DNA from: Coriolopsis trogii
Lineage: Eukaryota; Basidiomycota; Agaricomycetes; Polyporales; Polyporaceae
Assembly (NCBI GenBank): GCA_020543525.1
Contig: JAHYIO010000006.1
Location: 1,426,001-1,490,000 of the forward strand
Direction: 5' to 3'
Length of the DNA stretch: 64,000 nt
The notes beneath the pieces were generated by a model. It searched no databases and was not told the origin of the DNA. It was given only the letters and a program-made list of their open reading frames with translations. Position 1 is the first letter of the stretch. Every line of letters starts with the position of its first letter. Shown piece by piece: positions 1 to 10,798 of the stretch. A program made the translations under genes and the position numbers.

Positions 1-580
1 TGACTCGCTGTTCCATGCAGAGGTAAGGCAAGGCAAGGTGGCATGAGATCTCCGATCCGGGAAGCTAGCTAACTATACACACTGGGAGTACAAGTGGTAG
101 CGATACAACAACTCGTAAGATCGATGTAGTAAGAGAGTCTGTTCTATACATAACATAGAACGAGACGATGGCAAAGAAGCGGCCTATATGTGGGTAGGGT
201 GTTTGTCACGATCCTCCCATAGTCATACTCGACGTCTATCATCAGGGGCGATAAGTCGCACTGCGAACGCCGGGGCAACAGGGCGGAGCTTAACGACTGT
301 CTGGCCCCGAGTCTCGACGAATGCTCGTTCATAATACATAGGCGTATCCGGCCGGACACCCCGTAGCACTGGCCGGTGACTTGCATAGCACACACAGACG
401 CGGAGGCAGAGAGATGCCTGCCGTCAGCGGCACTGGTGTGTGAGCCGTTCGTCGGACGGTGAGACTCCTGGCGGGGCTTGGGAGGAATAGTACTGGTACG
501 TGCGTGCGCCCGGAGAAGGGGATGACAAGTCGATAGGTAAGCGAAATTACAAGGGGGTTGGAAAAGTGAGGGAGCGCGAA
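1..580. other. No gene supported
   Basis: This stretch holds only reading frames without recognisable domains or paired splice signals. It is probably the 3' flank of the minus-strand gene that begins at 1,489, plus intergenic DNA. Nothing else is supported. Confidence 0.5.
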
Positions 581-1489
581 CTATGACGACGGCGGGGAAG
601 TCGTGCTCGTTGTCGGTTGCGAGTCGGCCTCTGGGTCGGGACGGTAGGAGACGACGACTGTGCCTATGCAACAGTCGGGCATCGGGGATTCGTGTGGGTC
701 ATCAAAGCGGTCGTGGTCGTGAGCGGACTTGAGCGGGGCTTTGCCCGTGCCCGCCGCTTTCTCGTACCCGAACGTGGGCCCGCCCGTGCGGGACGGAGAA
801 GGCATGGTGACGGTCACCGCGAGCTGGACTTCGCGCAGGGGTAGGCTTGAGGGTACGGCATGGGAGACATGGAGAGCGTGCGCGCCGTGCGAGGCGCTGC
901 GCTTGACCCGCTCAAGGATGCGAGAAGTGAGGCTTGGGGCCGCAGGTGGGGGCAAGGGCTCTGGGGTGGTCTGGTCTTCCGGCGCAGGGAGGTAGAGCGC
1001 GGCAATTGGCTGGATGGAGCGGCTCTGGAGGGTCATGCGACAGGACATTGAGTGACTGTTCTCGTTCTGGCCGCGTCTGACCACACACTGGTCGCCTCGA
1101 GATATCGGACGAGGAGGGTGTGGGGCGGATAGAGATGGAAAGATGGTGCTCACCGAGACATGGGCCCATGGACTGTTTCCTGCTCCTCCTGTACTTTCCG
1201 TTGGTGGCCCATCAGACTCATACGATATCTGGGAACGGGGTACGATGTAAATGTCGAGGAGCTTCGGCTTCTCTCCTAACTTAACCGGAGGCTTCAGTGG
1301 ACGGCCATTGACGCGATTCACGACGACGGGCCTCATTCGACGCATAAGAAGGACGCCGATGAAGGCGCCGAGGAGGAGGCCCGCCGCGATGCATACGAGG
1401 ATGAGCGGGGGACCGCCAGGAGACTGAAAGATGGAGCTGAAACCCGGCTCGGAGCTGCCCCCACCACTGCCGCCACCTGCGTCGGGCAT
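581..1489 (-). CDS. Small single-pass membrane protein, function unknown
   Basis: Open frame of 302 residues. After a Gly/Ser-rich head (MPDAGGGSGGG) there is one strong hydrophobic segment at about residues 29-48 (PLILVCIAAGLLLGAFIGVL) followed by basic residues (RRMRP), so a type I or III single-pass membrane protein with a cytosolic tail of about 250 residues is likely. The tail is Pro/Ser-rich and probably disordered. A phase-0 intron with GTGAGC donor and CAG acceptor fits at 1088-1153; it is 66 nt long, so it can be kept or removed without changing frame, and the mature length may be 280 rather than 302. I recognise the general look of a conserved Agaricomycete hypothetical protein but cannot assign a function. 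Confidence 0.6.
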   Translation of the reverse strand: MPDAGGGSGGGSSEPGFSSIFQSPGGPPLILVCIAAGLLLGAFIGVLLMRRMRPVVVNRVNGRPLKPPVKLGEKPKLLDIYIVPRSQISYESDGPPTESTGGAGNSPWAHVSVSTIFPSLSAPHPPRPISRGDQCVVRRGQNENSHSMSCRMTLQSRSIQPIAALYLPAPEDQTTPEPLPPPAAPSLTSRILERVKRSASHGAHALHVSHAVPSSLPLREVQLAVTVTMPSPSRTGGPTFGYEKAAGTGKAPLKSAHDHDRFDDPHESPMPDCCIGTVVVSYRPDPEADSQPTTSTTSPPSS

Positions 1490-2780
1490 CGTCGAGTCGT
1501 CGTCGAGAGAGCTGGAAAGGGCGAGGTCGGAAGGAGATCACAGGCGGGGCTGAGATTGGGATTACATATATGGAGGAGGGAGACGGGAGGAGCAAGTCGA
1601 CAGTAAGGGCAGGAGGGAGGCGGCCTGGGAGACTGCAGACCACTATCCGCCCTCCCAGTGGCTGGGGCCTGCTTCTCGCCCCCATCCTCCCCATCCGAGG
1701 CGCTTTCTGACATATCCAGCTGCGCTTTTCCCATCATCCACACCGCTCCCAGAAACCCCCCGTCGCTGCGCAGCAGAAACAAGCCTGAAGTTAGCAATGT
1801 GAGAGCTGGGGAACTCGGGCAACCGGATACGTCGTGAGGATTTGCCCAGTCACTGTGGCCCGCTATCTGACGGCCACATCGTTCCGGGCAATGCGACACC
1901 TGCCAGTATGCACTGTCTGGCACAGATGAACTATCTGTCCAGGGCAGTCCTGCAATCACGATATATGAAACAGCCAGGATCCCCAAGTCGACAAACGCTA
2001 CTTACCGAGTGCAGTCGATAGACGTGTTCCATAACGCCTCAAAACGCCTCCATTACGTGCCACAGGTTCTAGAGACTATCGGAGCCCCGACTAACCTCTC
2101 TAGTTCTTGTGATCCGGAGTACGCCTACATACATGCTCACGAGGCACCGCTCGTTACGGCGCGCCTCTCTGCCATACTTAATAGTTGGCGTCCGGAGCTC
2201 CGCCTCGCTCAGAAGTGGAACGGTTGCTTGCCGTCGAGGACCAAACACCCCAAACGATCACCCGATGTCTAGGGGTGGTCAGAGGGAGCGAGTCGAGTCA
2301 TTCAATGCTGGTCTTATAAGCTCAAGCTCGCTCCACGACCTATCCCTCCACTCAACCAAGCGCATCTATTAGACCTCTCACCCGCAATCAGCCGACATTC
2401 CTCACCATTTTCACTTCATCCACGTCGGCTTCTGATGAACGTGGTGAGAAGGCGTGCAGCCCAAGGTGCGTGTGTGTTTATGTTTGAGACACGTCCAGTG
2501 GACGCGATGGGCGGTGTGCCGTAGTATACGGCGGTCGCCAGCCGAGAGGACTGAGGAAATCCCAGCAGACGGAGGGGGATGTTATAGGGCGGAACCGGGA
2601 AGCAGCTTTGATCTGCCTCCGGGTTTGTGCCTGTCACTACGGATATTTTTGAATTTGGTGGTTGCCGTCCAAAGATCCGGGAGCCTGTTTGTTCCTTGAA
2701 CGATCATTCGCCCAGTCCATCTGTCGCCGCCGGTGAGCAGCTGCTGATCATCTTCCACCGGCCAGCGGCCAACCCTGCGT
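1490..2780. other. Intergenic region, no gene supported
   Basis: Between the divergent starts of the small membrane protein and the malic enzyme. Short frames occur on both strands but none has a recognisable domain or paired splice sites. It probably contains the 5' leader of the minus-strand gene, possibly with a leader intron. Confidence 0.4.
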
Positions 2781-2991
2781 CAGTCCCATAAATCCTTTGG
2801 GCTCTCTCCGACGCCCTCCCCACACTCGCCTTCTCCAGCTCGTACCACCATCTTCGTTTCTTCTTCACTTTCTTGCTCTGTCTACGATTCGCCCATATCT
2901 ACACCCATATAATACCCTTGCACGCTATCTCTCGCTCTCGCGCTTCTCTCTGCCCTAATCATCTCTAAATACCCTCTCGTCGCTCATCAAC
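2781..2991 (+). promoter_or_regulatory. Core promoter and pyrimidine-rich leader of malic enzyme gene
   Basis: A TATA-like CATAAATC lies at about 2788, followed by about 190 nt of C/T-rich leader with few purines, ending at CATCAACATG around the start codon. Long CT blocks just upstream of the start are typical of well-expressed genes in filamentous fungi. That this region drives expression is inferred from position and composition only. Confidence 0.4.
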
Positions 2992-5117
2992 ATGACTATA
3001 GTCCTCACCCCCGTCTGGTCGAACGGTGTCCAGAAGCTCAAGGTCATCTCCAGCCGTACGTTTCTTCCTCCTTTATATCACGCGGCTACTCAACGCTCCC
3101 CCCACTCTAGCGCCCAACAAGCCTGCTCACGGCCTCCTTCCTCCCGCCCACGATGAATCAATCCACGCCCTTCGTTGCCTTGCCCAACTCCGTTCGAAGG
3201 ACAAGAGCATCGAAAAATACATCTACCTCTCCCAACTCAAGGATGCTGACCCCCGCATGTTCTACCGCCTCTGTTTGCAAAACATGGCCGTGAGTCTCGC
3301 GCGGTCATTCTCTTGGCAGTGGGATCGGTATCTCACACTTTGCTTGCCGCGGTAGGAATTCACGCCTCTCATCTACACCCCCACCGTAGGCGACGCATGC
3401 CTCCAATTCTCCCACATCTTCCGTCGCCCTGAGGGTCTCGTAAGTACCACGCACCCTTTCGCTGTCTGGTTTCCTGATCCCCGCATGTAGTTTATTTCTA
3501 TCAAAGACAAGGGTAACATTGGCAAGATCCTCCGCAACTGGCCTCGTATCAACGAGGCCCGTATATCGGTCGTTACCGATGGTGCGCACAAGATCATGCT
3601 TTTCCTGACTTTCTGCCAACCGTTCTCCAGGGTCACGTATCCTTGGTCTCGGTGATCTTGGTGTTAACGGTATGCCGATTTCCATCGGCAAACTTTCCCT
3701 CTATGTTGCCGGTGCTGGGTACGTACATCCTTCCTCATACATTCGAAACAGTATCTTAGACTCCGCGCCCCAGTATCCGCCCGGAATCTACCATCCCCAT
3801 CTGTCTCGATCTCGGTACCGACACCCAAAAGTTCCTCGATGACCCTCTCTACCTCGGTCTCCGCCAGAAGCGTGTCCCCATGCAAGTCATGCACGAGTTT
3901 ATGGACGAATTCATGCACGAGATGTCTGTCACCTTCCCCAAACTGCTCATTCAGTTCGAGGATTTTGCGACGGACAAGGCTTTCGCCTACCTCGACCGCT
4001 TCCGCGACAAGTACCCGCTCTTCAATGACGACATTCAGGGAACCGGCGCGGTCGTCCTCTCTGGGTTCATCAACGCTGCGAAGCTCTCTTCCGCTGCGTC
4101 CGGCCGCCCGCTTAGTGACCATCGCATTCTGTTCTTGGGCGCGGGCTCCGCAGGTGTTGGTGTCGCCATGCAGCTCATGAGCTTCTTCAAGCTCCAGGGC
4201 TTGACGACTGAGGAGGCTCGCGACCGCATCTACCTTGTGGATTCCCAGGGCCTCATTTACGATGGCCGTGGGCCCATGGCTGAGCACAAGAAGTGTATGT
4301 ACATGATCGATTTCTCACATTTTTCGCGTAGCATCCCGGTCTCACCCGCGTCTTTCGCAGACTTCTCGCGCAAGGACTACAATGGCGCTCCCCTGACGGA
4401 CCTGACGAAGATCATTGAGTGGGTGCAGCCCACGGCGCTCATGGGGCTCTCTACGACCAAGGTTTGTGTCTTGTACTGTCGCACCTGTGACTGATTGGCT
4501 GAACGCGCTTCACTTGGAACTCTTTAGGGTGCCTTTAACCAGTCTGTGATCCAGACCATGTCTGCGCTCAACCCGCGCCCCATCATCTTCCCGCTCTCTA
4601 ACCCAGTGCGCCTCTCGGAGTGCGAGTTCCACGAGGCCGTCAAATGGTCCAATGGCAACGTCCTCTTCGCCTCCGGCTCGCCCTTCCCCGAGGAGCAATT
4701 TGGCGGGCGCATGTTGTACCCCGGCCAAGGTGCGTCTCCTCCCTTGTCCCCTCCCTCCTCAGCGATGACATGCTTGGTCTCACATCGCTAACCACGTACA
4801 TGTGTGACTCTGCAGGGAACAACATGTACATCTTCCCCGGTCTCGGCCTGGGCGCGATCCTCGCGCGCGCGTCCAAGGTGACGGACTCGATGGTCGAGGC
4901 GTCCTCGCTCGGGCTCGCGAACGCGCTCACGCCGGACGAGCGCGCGGACGACTTGCTGTACCCGCGCGTGGAGCGCATCCGGGAGATCTCGGCTGATATT
5001 GCGCTTCAGGTCATCCGCGCGGCGCAGAAGGCGGGCGTGGACCGCTCGACGGACCTGCGCGGGATGAAGGACGCGGAGCTGTTGGCGTGGGTGAAGGAGC
5101 GGATGTGGCAGCCGTGA
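2992..5117 (+). CDS. Malic enzyme (malate dehydrogenase, decarboxylating)
   Basis: Oxidative decarboxylation of L-malate to pyruvate and CO2 with reduction of NAD(P). Nine exons close in frame to 543 residues: 2992-3055, 3111-3289, 3356-3439, 3491-3581, 3631-3718, 3774-4294, 4361-4461, 4528-4729, 4816-5117. Family landmarks: [14 protein letters not shown] at 83-96 with the catalytic Tyr at about 88; [14 protein letters not shown] from 141; [12 protein letters not shown] at 158-169 with the catalytic Lys at about 160; metal ligands in FED (230-232) and NDD (253-255); dinucleotide fold [10 protein letters not shown] at 289-298; a C-terminal block near [10 protein letters not shown]. The length is slightly below the usual 560-590 and no obvious mitochondrial presequence is seen, so a cytosolic enzyme is likely; coenzyme preference cannot be read from the sequence. 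All introns are 49-86 nt. Its role in supplying NADPH or pyruvate is known for the family, not shown here. Confidence 0.96.
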
Positions 5118-5859
5118 GGTTTGTGACGACCGTCCCCACCCCCTCCTCGCACCTTCGCTCTCGACCCCCCCCCTCCCCACCTGCATAAGCATTCGCGGGG
5201 TTACATGATCCACTAGAATTCGGTATGCCGCGGGCGTCGCGGATTAGAAGGCAATGCGGATTGCGTATGAAGAAGTATTTCTAGAGTATAATTCAGTGAA
5301 TTTTCTCGTTCATGCACATGGGTTGAGAATGAGCTACGTGTATACGTATGTTGGCGCGTATGTCTTCTAGGATCATCAAGATACCCTCTTCTGGCAGTGC
5401 CAATCAACGTGGTGCATTTAGTCAAGTGAGTATATTATGCGCTAGGAAGGTCGATTGGTTGGCTGATTGTCTGAGACAATTTGTATAGGGTGGTCATTGA
5501 GGTCTCGTCAGACTTGCGAGGCGTACAGCATAAGTGCACGGATGCTGCTTTCCTCGAATTCCCATGGTTCACTGGAAGACGAGCGATGATCATGGCTGTG
5601 AACGCTTGCGACGCCACAAACGCCCAAGTTTCGACGTACGGGATTGTACGCATCTATTTCCACTTTCCATTGCGCGGCGCCGTGGATGAGTATTGTTCTC
5701 GATCCTTCTGAGCGCGTGGACTATGGCGCCATGTCGTAAGGAGCCTGGCAAGACTTCCGAGGCTCAACGCTTGCATTTCCGTTGTCCGTCACGAGGTCGG
5801 ACATTGCGTGGCAGTGGTTGCAGTGCCTCGGCGTGGTTGTGTGGTTGACCTTTCCTTAG
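5118..5859. other. Intergenic, no gene supported
   Basis: Contains the 3' flank of the malic enzyme gene, with an oligo-C stretch near 5165, and the upstream region of the HET gene. A 76-codon plus-strand frame at 5481-5711 has no recognisable feature. Confidence 0.45.
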
Positions 5860-5867
5860 TATAAGTA
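5860..5867 (+). promoter_or_regulatory. TATA box (TATAAGTA) upstream of HET-domain gene
   Basis: TATAAGTA lies about 200 nt before the chosen start codon. Two intron-like intervals sit in the leader: 5921-5975 (GTACGT...TGTAG) and 6012-6053 (GTGAGT...CTCAG). If spliced they leave a short leader and make the ATG at 6069 the first coding start. Confidence 0.45.
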
Positions 5868-6068
5868 GCTCTCGCTTGGTGCAAGGCTCTCTTCGTCTTG
5901 GGCACCTTGTGCGGACTACAGTACGTAGCTAACGTCGTAACATTCCATCTCTATACTGACAAAGCACTCATGTAGCTTCCGCCAGCCCCTCAATAGCGAT
6001 TGCGATCTGCTGTGAGTCTTCTGTCGCCGTCGTGCTGTCGTCCCTGTGCTCAGTACCCTCGTCAGATC

Positions 6069-8417
6069 ATGAGGCTCATAGATACGCGGACCGGAGAGTT
6101 CCGCATGGTCAACGACCCGCGGAGGGCTCGTTATGCCATTCTATCGCACACATGGGCCAAAGAGGGTGAGCAGACCTATCAGGACGTTCTTGCTATCCAA
6201 CAGGAACATCTCGCACGCCGTCGATCTCACGACCGGTCATCGCCCACGAACGCCACGGACGAGCTCGATTTCGTCATGCCCGATCGCGATGTAATCGCCG
6301 CTGTTGAGACCGTCCGGAGTTGCGACGGATTGGATGCGTCCGGGCAGTGTGCGCCTACAAAAGAATGGGTCGAGCGCCTCTACGACACCCTTACGGAGAG
6401 GCGGTCCATCCTCACTGACACAAGAATTTCAGAGAAGATCCGCATGACATGCGCCCTCGCCCTGCTGGACGGGTACACGCTCGCCTGGATCGACTCATGC
6501 TGCATCGACAAGACGAGCAGCGCCGAGCTCTCCGAGTCGATCAACTCCATGTACGACTGGTATCAGCACGCGGCAATGTGTTACGTGTATCTTGCGGACG
6601 TCGACGACAGCGACGACCCCTACCGGCCCGAGTCTCAATTTCGGAAGAGCAGATGGCATAGCCGTGGGTGGACGCTGCAAGAGATGATCGCACCTCGGTA
6701 CCTCATCTTCCTCTCGCGGGGGTGGCGGGTCATGGGTACCAAAATGTCCTTCTCGGTTCTTCTCGAGGAGGTCACCCACGTCGACGCCCCGGTCCTGATC
6801 CATCAACGACCCGTGGAGGCCATCAGTGTGTGCGTGCGCATGTCATGGGCTTCAAAGCGCGCAACCACGCGAGTGGAGGACCAGGCCTACTCCCTCATGG
6901 GGCTGTTTGGCGTGCACATGCCCACGATCTATGGTGAGGGGAGGAATGCATTTATCAGGCTACAGGAAGAGATCCTCAAGCGCACGTACGACCAAACGAT
7001 CTTCATCTGGGGCCCATGGTGGCGTTCAGAGGCTGGTGTACACCCCCAGTGGCAGCCCAAGCAGGCGGGGAGGAGACTACTTCCCGACGAGCCGTTCGCA
7101 CACATGTACGGTCTCCTAGCTACCTCGCCCCAGGATTTCCAGGAATCGGGCCATGCCTACCCCATTCGACACGATGTTTTCGCGAAACGCCTAGAACTAG
7201 CCTCTGCGCTACCACGACGGCCAGAGTATGTGATTTCCTATGATGTCCGTATCACCCTCCCCGTCATCCCGCGCAAAGCCGTTCTTCCTCTACTCCCCGA
7301 GTCCGAACATGATCTTCAGTTCGACTTCTTGGCGCTCTTGGCTGCCCAGGAGTGCGGGGGCAAATGGGTCGCCATAGCTCTGCAGGACCTGCACGATGAC
7401 GGCTCCTGGGACGCCCCAATGCGTGTAGGAGCCACCTCGAGGAACTCAAGTGACGTCTTCAGCCGCATGTTCTCCCTTACCGACCAGGAAATCGACAGCT
7501 GCTTAGGCCAGATATCGGTTGACGACCTGCACATTTACCGCCGCCCGCGCGACTTTCACCTTGACGGCATGGGATTATCCGACGTCGCTCCCCACCACGA
7601 CCGCTACTTCACCTTCGACGACATCACTCCGGAACCATGGTGCCCTGCGACATTGGGTCGGTACGGATTTGCGCTGTACAGCAGTGATTTCCCTTCGATC
7701 CCTGCAAAACGATTCAGGCTCGTTCGCGCGGGTGATGACGCCCTGGAGCTGGTCGACATCTATGTCCGCTTGCGCAGGGCTCCCGAAGACGAGCATCGCT
7801 TCACCGAAGTCGAGCAAGATCTGTTCGAGATCACATACAAACTCGCGCGAGCAGAAGTCGCAGCCCAACAGGGCGACTTCCCGCCTTTGGGCGACGGAGT
7901 ATGCATCGACATGTGCCAGGTCCAGCCGCCGTGGTCGGCTACAGGTATTTCGACGCGGACGGCGGTGTATTTGCTACAACATACGCCGGAACTCGTCCGG
8001 GACCTCCGCGTCAGCGTCAAGTTCGGGGATTATGGTCGGGAAATTCCTAAGCTTCGGGTCGCGGTCGAGATCTCACAACTCTACGTACCTTCTACTGTGA
8101 TCCGCGCTGCGCCCGCAATGATTGGTGTTTCCGACACGGACTCTGACGATGAAGAGGACGAGCACGACGGTCCTGAGCCAAGATCAGTGCCAACGGATGA
8201 CTCGGAAGCAGAAAGCGTTTTAGGAAGAGTAGTCGTGAAGCAGTGGTTAGAGGTCACTCGCGGTCCTTTCGAACCTGAAGGGCTCCCGCACGATGTCTAC
8301 GCCCGATCTTGGCTATTTATGACGTTGTTCAACGAGGGTTCGAAGTTGTTGGGCCCGCATGGTCCGGATTACGATAATTCTGACGGAGAGACAGTACATC
8401 CTCTGTCCCTGTATTAG
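6069..8417 (+). CDS. HET-domain (heterokaryon incompatibility) protein
   Basis: Uninterrupted 782-codon gene. The N-terminus has the classical Basidiomycete HET layout: MRLIDTRTGEF, then YAILSHTW at 22-29, a Leu-rich stretch leading to WIDSCCIDK, then SINSMYDWYQHAAMCYVYL, and SRGWTLQEMIAPRYLIFLSR. HET domains are TIR-like modules that trigger cell death or growth arrest on non-self recognition in filamentous fungi. The start at 6069 was preferred to the open upstream ATG at 6000 because the upstream codons overlap an intron-like interval (6012-6053), and homologues typically start with MRL(I/L)DT. The remaining roughly 500 residues show no ankyrin, WD40 or NACHT motif; near the C-terminus is a very acidic stretch (SDTDSDDEEDEHDG) before the last 90 residues. 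The partner it senses is unknown. Confidence 0.93.
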   Translation: MRLIDTRTGEFRMVNDPRRARYAILSHTWAKEGEQTYQDVLAIQQEHLARRRSHDRSSPTNATDELDFVMPDRDVIAAVETVRSCDGLDASGQCAPTKEWVERLYDTLTERRSILTDTRISEKIRMTCALALLDGYTLAWIDSCCIDKTSSAELSESINSMYDWYQHAAMCYVYLADVDDSDDPYRPESQFRKSRWHSRGWTLQEMIAPRYLIFLSRGWRVMGTKMSFSVLLEEVTHVDAPVLIHQRPVEAISVCVRMSWASKRATTRVEDQAYSLMGLFGVHMPTIYGEGRNAFIRLQEEILKRTYDQTIFIWGPWWRSEAGVHPQWQPKQAGRRLLPDEPFAHMYGLLATSPQDFQESGHAYPIRHDVFAKRLELASALPRRPEYVISYDVRITLPVIPRKAVLPLLPESEHDLQFDFLALLAAQECGGKWVAIALQDLHDDGSWDAPMRVGATSRNSSDVFSRMFSLTDQEIDSCLGQISVDDLHIYRRPRDFHLDGMGLSDVAPHHDRYFTFDDITPEPWCPATLGRYGFALYSSDFPSIPAKRFRLVRAGDDALELVDIYVRLRRAPEDEHRFTEVEQDLFEITYKLARAEVAAQQGDFPPLGDGVCIDMCQVQPPWSATGISTRTAVYLLQHTPELVRDLRVSVKFGDYGREIPKLRVAVEISQLYVPSTVIRAAPAMIGVSDTDSDDEEDEHDGPEPRSVPTDDSEAESVLGRVVVKQWLEVTRGPFEPEGLPHDVYARSWLFMTLFNEGSKLLGPHGPDYDNSDGETVHPLSLY

Positions 8418-8571
8418 ACTGATTTGTACTACGCGTGGCACTTGCTCCTGGAACGCCTGGCACGTACACACATAAGTATACTATAAGTCACCTTTCATAT
8501 ATCATCTGTATTCTATGACAGCTATCCCCTGGCTTCCTCTGTACTGAATCTATGGATTGTCTTTGAGTTGC

Positions 8572-9157
8572 TTATGTACTAGCCACTGCTAGTACAGTCA
8601 ACATGCAGCCACTAGCAACTTCCACGTTGACTGCAACAAATTCCTGCCCATCCAAGTTCGGGGAGAAATCGAATGCCGTGGGTATTGTAACAAGATGTCC
8701 GGCCGCGTATGCAGCACCCACTATGTCGGTCCCCGCCGCGACAATGGTAATCATGTCGGCCTCTGTGTTCCCGGGCGACTGTGGCGGTGACCGAGTTTGG
8801 TTCAAGACGGCCGGTAATTGCAACGACTTCGGTTCCATGCAAATCCTCCGAACTTCCTGGAGTAAGTATGTATGCAATGTGAGACCATAGTTTCAATGCA
8901 GAACCAGCAGCCTGCTTGAAGTCCAACTTGATTGTTGATTCGCCGTCTCGTACGTCCTCCAAAAGAGTTGTGAGAGGGACGATATCTCGATGTATGTTTG
9001 CTTCCGGGTCATTCGTCTTCGGTTGTAGTGGGAAGAAACTAGTCACAGATACTGGACTAGGAGTTCTTGGTGGATGGTCCATCATCGAGGTCCACAATTC
9101 CAACGAAGCTGATTCTGAACGCAAGTAGCCCACAGGCGCTAAGTGTCCCATAATCAC
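8572..9157 (-). CDS. Unrecognised small gene; strand ambiguous
   Basis: Both strands can be spliced into closed frames of nearly identical size. On the minus strand 8954-9157 joined to 8572-8856 (GTACGA donor, CTCCAG acceptor, both phase 0) gives 162 residues with a hydrophobic C-terminal half containing VAAGTDIVGAAYAAGHLVT. On the plus strand 8603-8861 joined to 8902-9128 (textbook GTAAGT donor, ATGCAG acceptor, 40-nt intron) gives 161 residues. I favour the minus strand slightly for protein-like composition, but the plus strand has the better donor. No domain is recognised for either. It lies tail-to-tail with the HET gene if on the minus strand. Confidence 0.3.
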
Positions 9158-9317
9158 GTGCCTACGGTCAGAGTCACCACGTCTTCGATACTTATTACCA
9201 GTTCATTACTCTCATCTCCATCATATACAGTTGAACACGACGTACAGGTAAGGAATTAGTATACAAAGCCCATACTCAGCGTAGGCACGCAGTCACAGAG
9301 ATGTACTTGACTACAAT

Positions 9318-10798
9318 CTAGAGCTTCGGCGCCGCCTTCAACCATCGCCACGCACTCCCTCTCCCTTTCGATACCCAATCGGTCTGATGAGGTAGCTTCA
9401 CCTCCACCCCCAGCTCCGTTGCAAATGTCGGCACGAGCGCTGGATTCTTCAAAGATTGCGAGCCGACCAGCACCACGTCAGCCTGCCCCTTGTCCAGGAC
9501 CTCCTGCGCGAATACCCCTGTGGTGATCCCGCCCACCGCCGCGACGAGTACCCGGTCGCCGACGGCTCTCTTGACCGCCTCCGCAAAGTGCGCCTGGTAC
9601 GCTGGCGCGCGGAACTCGATCTGCTGCCGACTGTCGAGGCCGCCCGAGGAGACGTCGATCAAGTCCACGCCGTGCTCCGCGAGCAGCCCGGAAAGACGCA
9701 CCGTGTCCTCGATGCGCCACGAGGGTTCGTCCGGGCTGACCTTTTCCAGCCAGTCTGTTGCGGACAGTCTATGGGACGTATCACAGTGAGTGTCAGCAAC
9801 GAAGAAACGAGCGTCGACGAGTCCTGAAGGCTGACATACCGCACGAACAAAGGCATGCTCTCCGGGATAACCTCTCGTATCGCGTCCGCAATCTCGACCA
9901 CCAACCTCGCCCGGTTCTCAAAACTGCCCCCATACGCGTCCGTCCGCTTGTTCGTCACCGGGCTCAAGAACTCATGCAGCAAGTACCCATGCGCCGCATG
10001 AATCTCCACCACATCCATGCCCGCATCCACCGCCCGTCTAGCAGCGTCCGCCCAGGACCGCACGACCCCCTGCACATCCTCCGCACTCAACTCGCTCGGC
10101 TCGCCCAGCACCTCCTTCTCCTCCTCCTCGTACGTGATCGGGGACGGCGCGACGAGACGCTCAGGCCACCCGCCCTGGTCCGCCGGCGCGACGGCATGCA
10201 CCCCGAGCCAGAGCGGGGCGATCGAGCCCTTGCGGCCCCCGTGCGAGAGTTGGACGCCGATCTTCTGTCCTTGGCTGTGCGCGAGCTCGACGAGGGCGCG
10301 CAGCCCGGGTATCTGCGCGTCGCTCCACAGGCCGCCGTCGTGCGTCGTGATCCGTCCGTCTCGCGAGACCGCCGTTGCCTCGACCATGGTAAGTCCCGGG
10401 CCATAGATGATCTTGGCCCCCACTGATAGTAGTTCGTGTCAACGTGCAGAGAGCGGAATCGTCAGGCAAGGTAGAGCTAACAGAGGAGGATGACAAGTAA
10501 AGTGGTACTCACCCATTGCTAGGTGCCAAGGCGTCATACGCCCCTCGCTGTCTGCAGAGCTCATGCCCATCGGTGAGACCTGCAAAGGCCGTTCCGGTGA
10601 GTGCACGAATCACTTTGCGACTGCCATACATACCCAGATGCGATTATGGAACTCGAGCCCGCGTATCCTGATTGGCTTAAAAAGCGTCGGGATGGGCTTC
10701 TCAGCCACCTGCCAGGGTGCAGCCACTCCGGCAGGCGGGACCTGCGCGGGCGTGAAGTAGGATGTGTTCGGTGCTGGGATAACGCGCAAGTCGTGCAT
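9318..10798 (-). CDS. Old Yellow Enzyme family NADPH dehydrogenase (YqjM-like)
   Basis: FMN-dependent ene-reductase or NADPH dehydrogenase, 421 residues in four exons: 10634-10798, 10513-10579, 9840-10422, 9318-9768. The TIM-barrel signature is complete: PTLFKPIRIRGLEFHNRIWV at the start of strand 1, VEATAVSRDGRIT, IGVQLSHGGRKG at 132-143, and the active-site block EIHAAHGYLLHEFLSPVTNK with His219 and His222, followed by RTDAYGGSFENRARL; the phosphate-binding end is VAAVGGITTG. In YqjM-type enzymes the loop after NRI.VSPM usually carries Cys and Tyr (MCQYS); here it reads MGMSS, so both are absent. That loop spans the first intron, but the splice sites used (GTATGT and TTGCAG) are good. Such enzymes reduce alpha,beta-unsaturated carbonyls; the natural substrate is unknown. 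It is transcribed in the same direction as the dehydratase-like gene upstream, 732 nt away. Confidence 0.94.

Noticed and set aside
4788..5213. Minus-strand frame over the last exon of malic enzyme
   Set aside because: Antisense shadow produced by GC-rich third positions; the plus-strand exon is unambiguous.
6000..6068. Upstream ATG extending the HET protein by 23 residues
   Set aside because: The extension overlaps a GTGAGT...CTCAG intron-like interval and does not resemble HET protein N-termini, which begin at MRLIDT.
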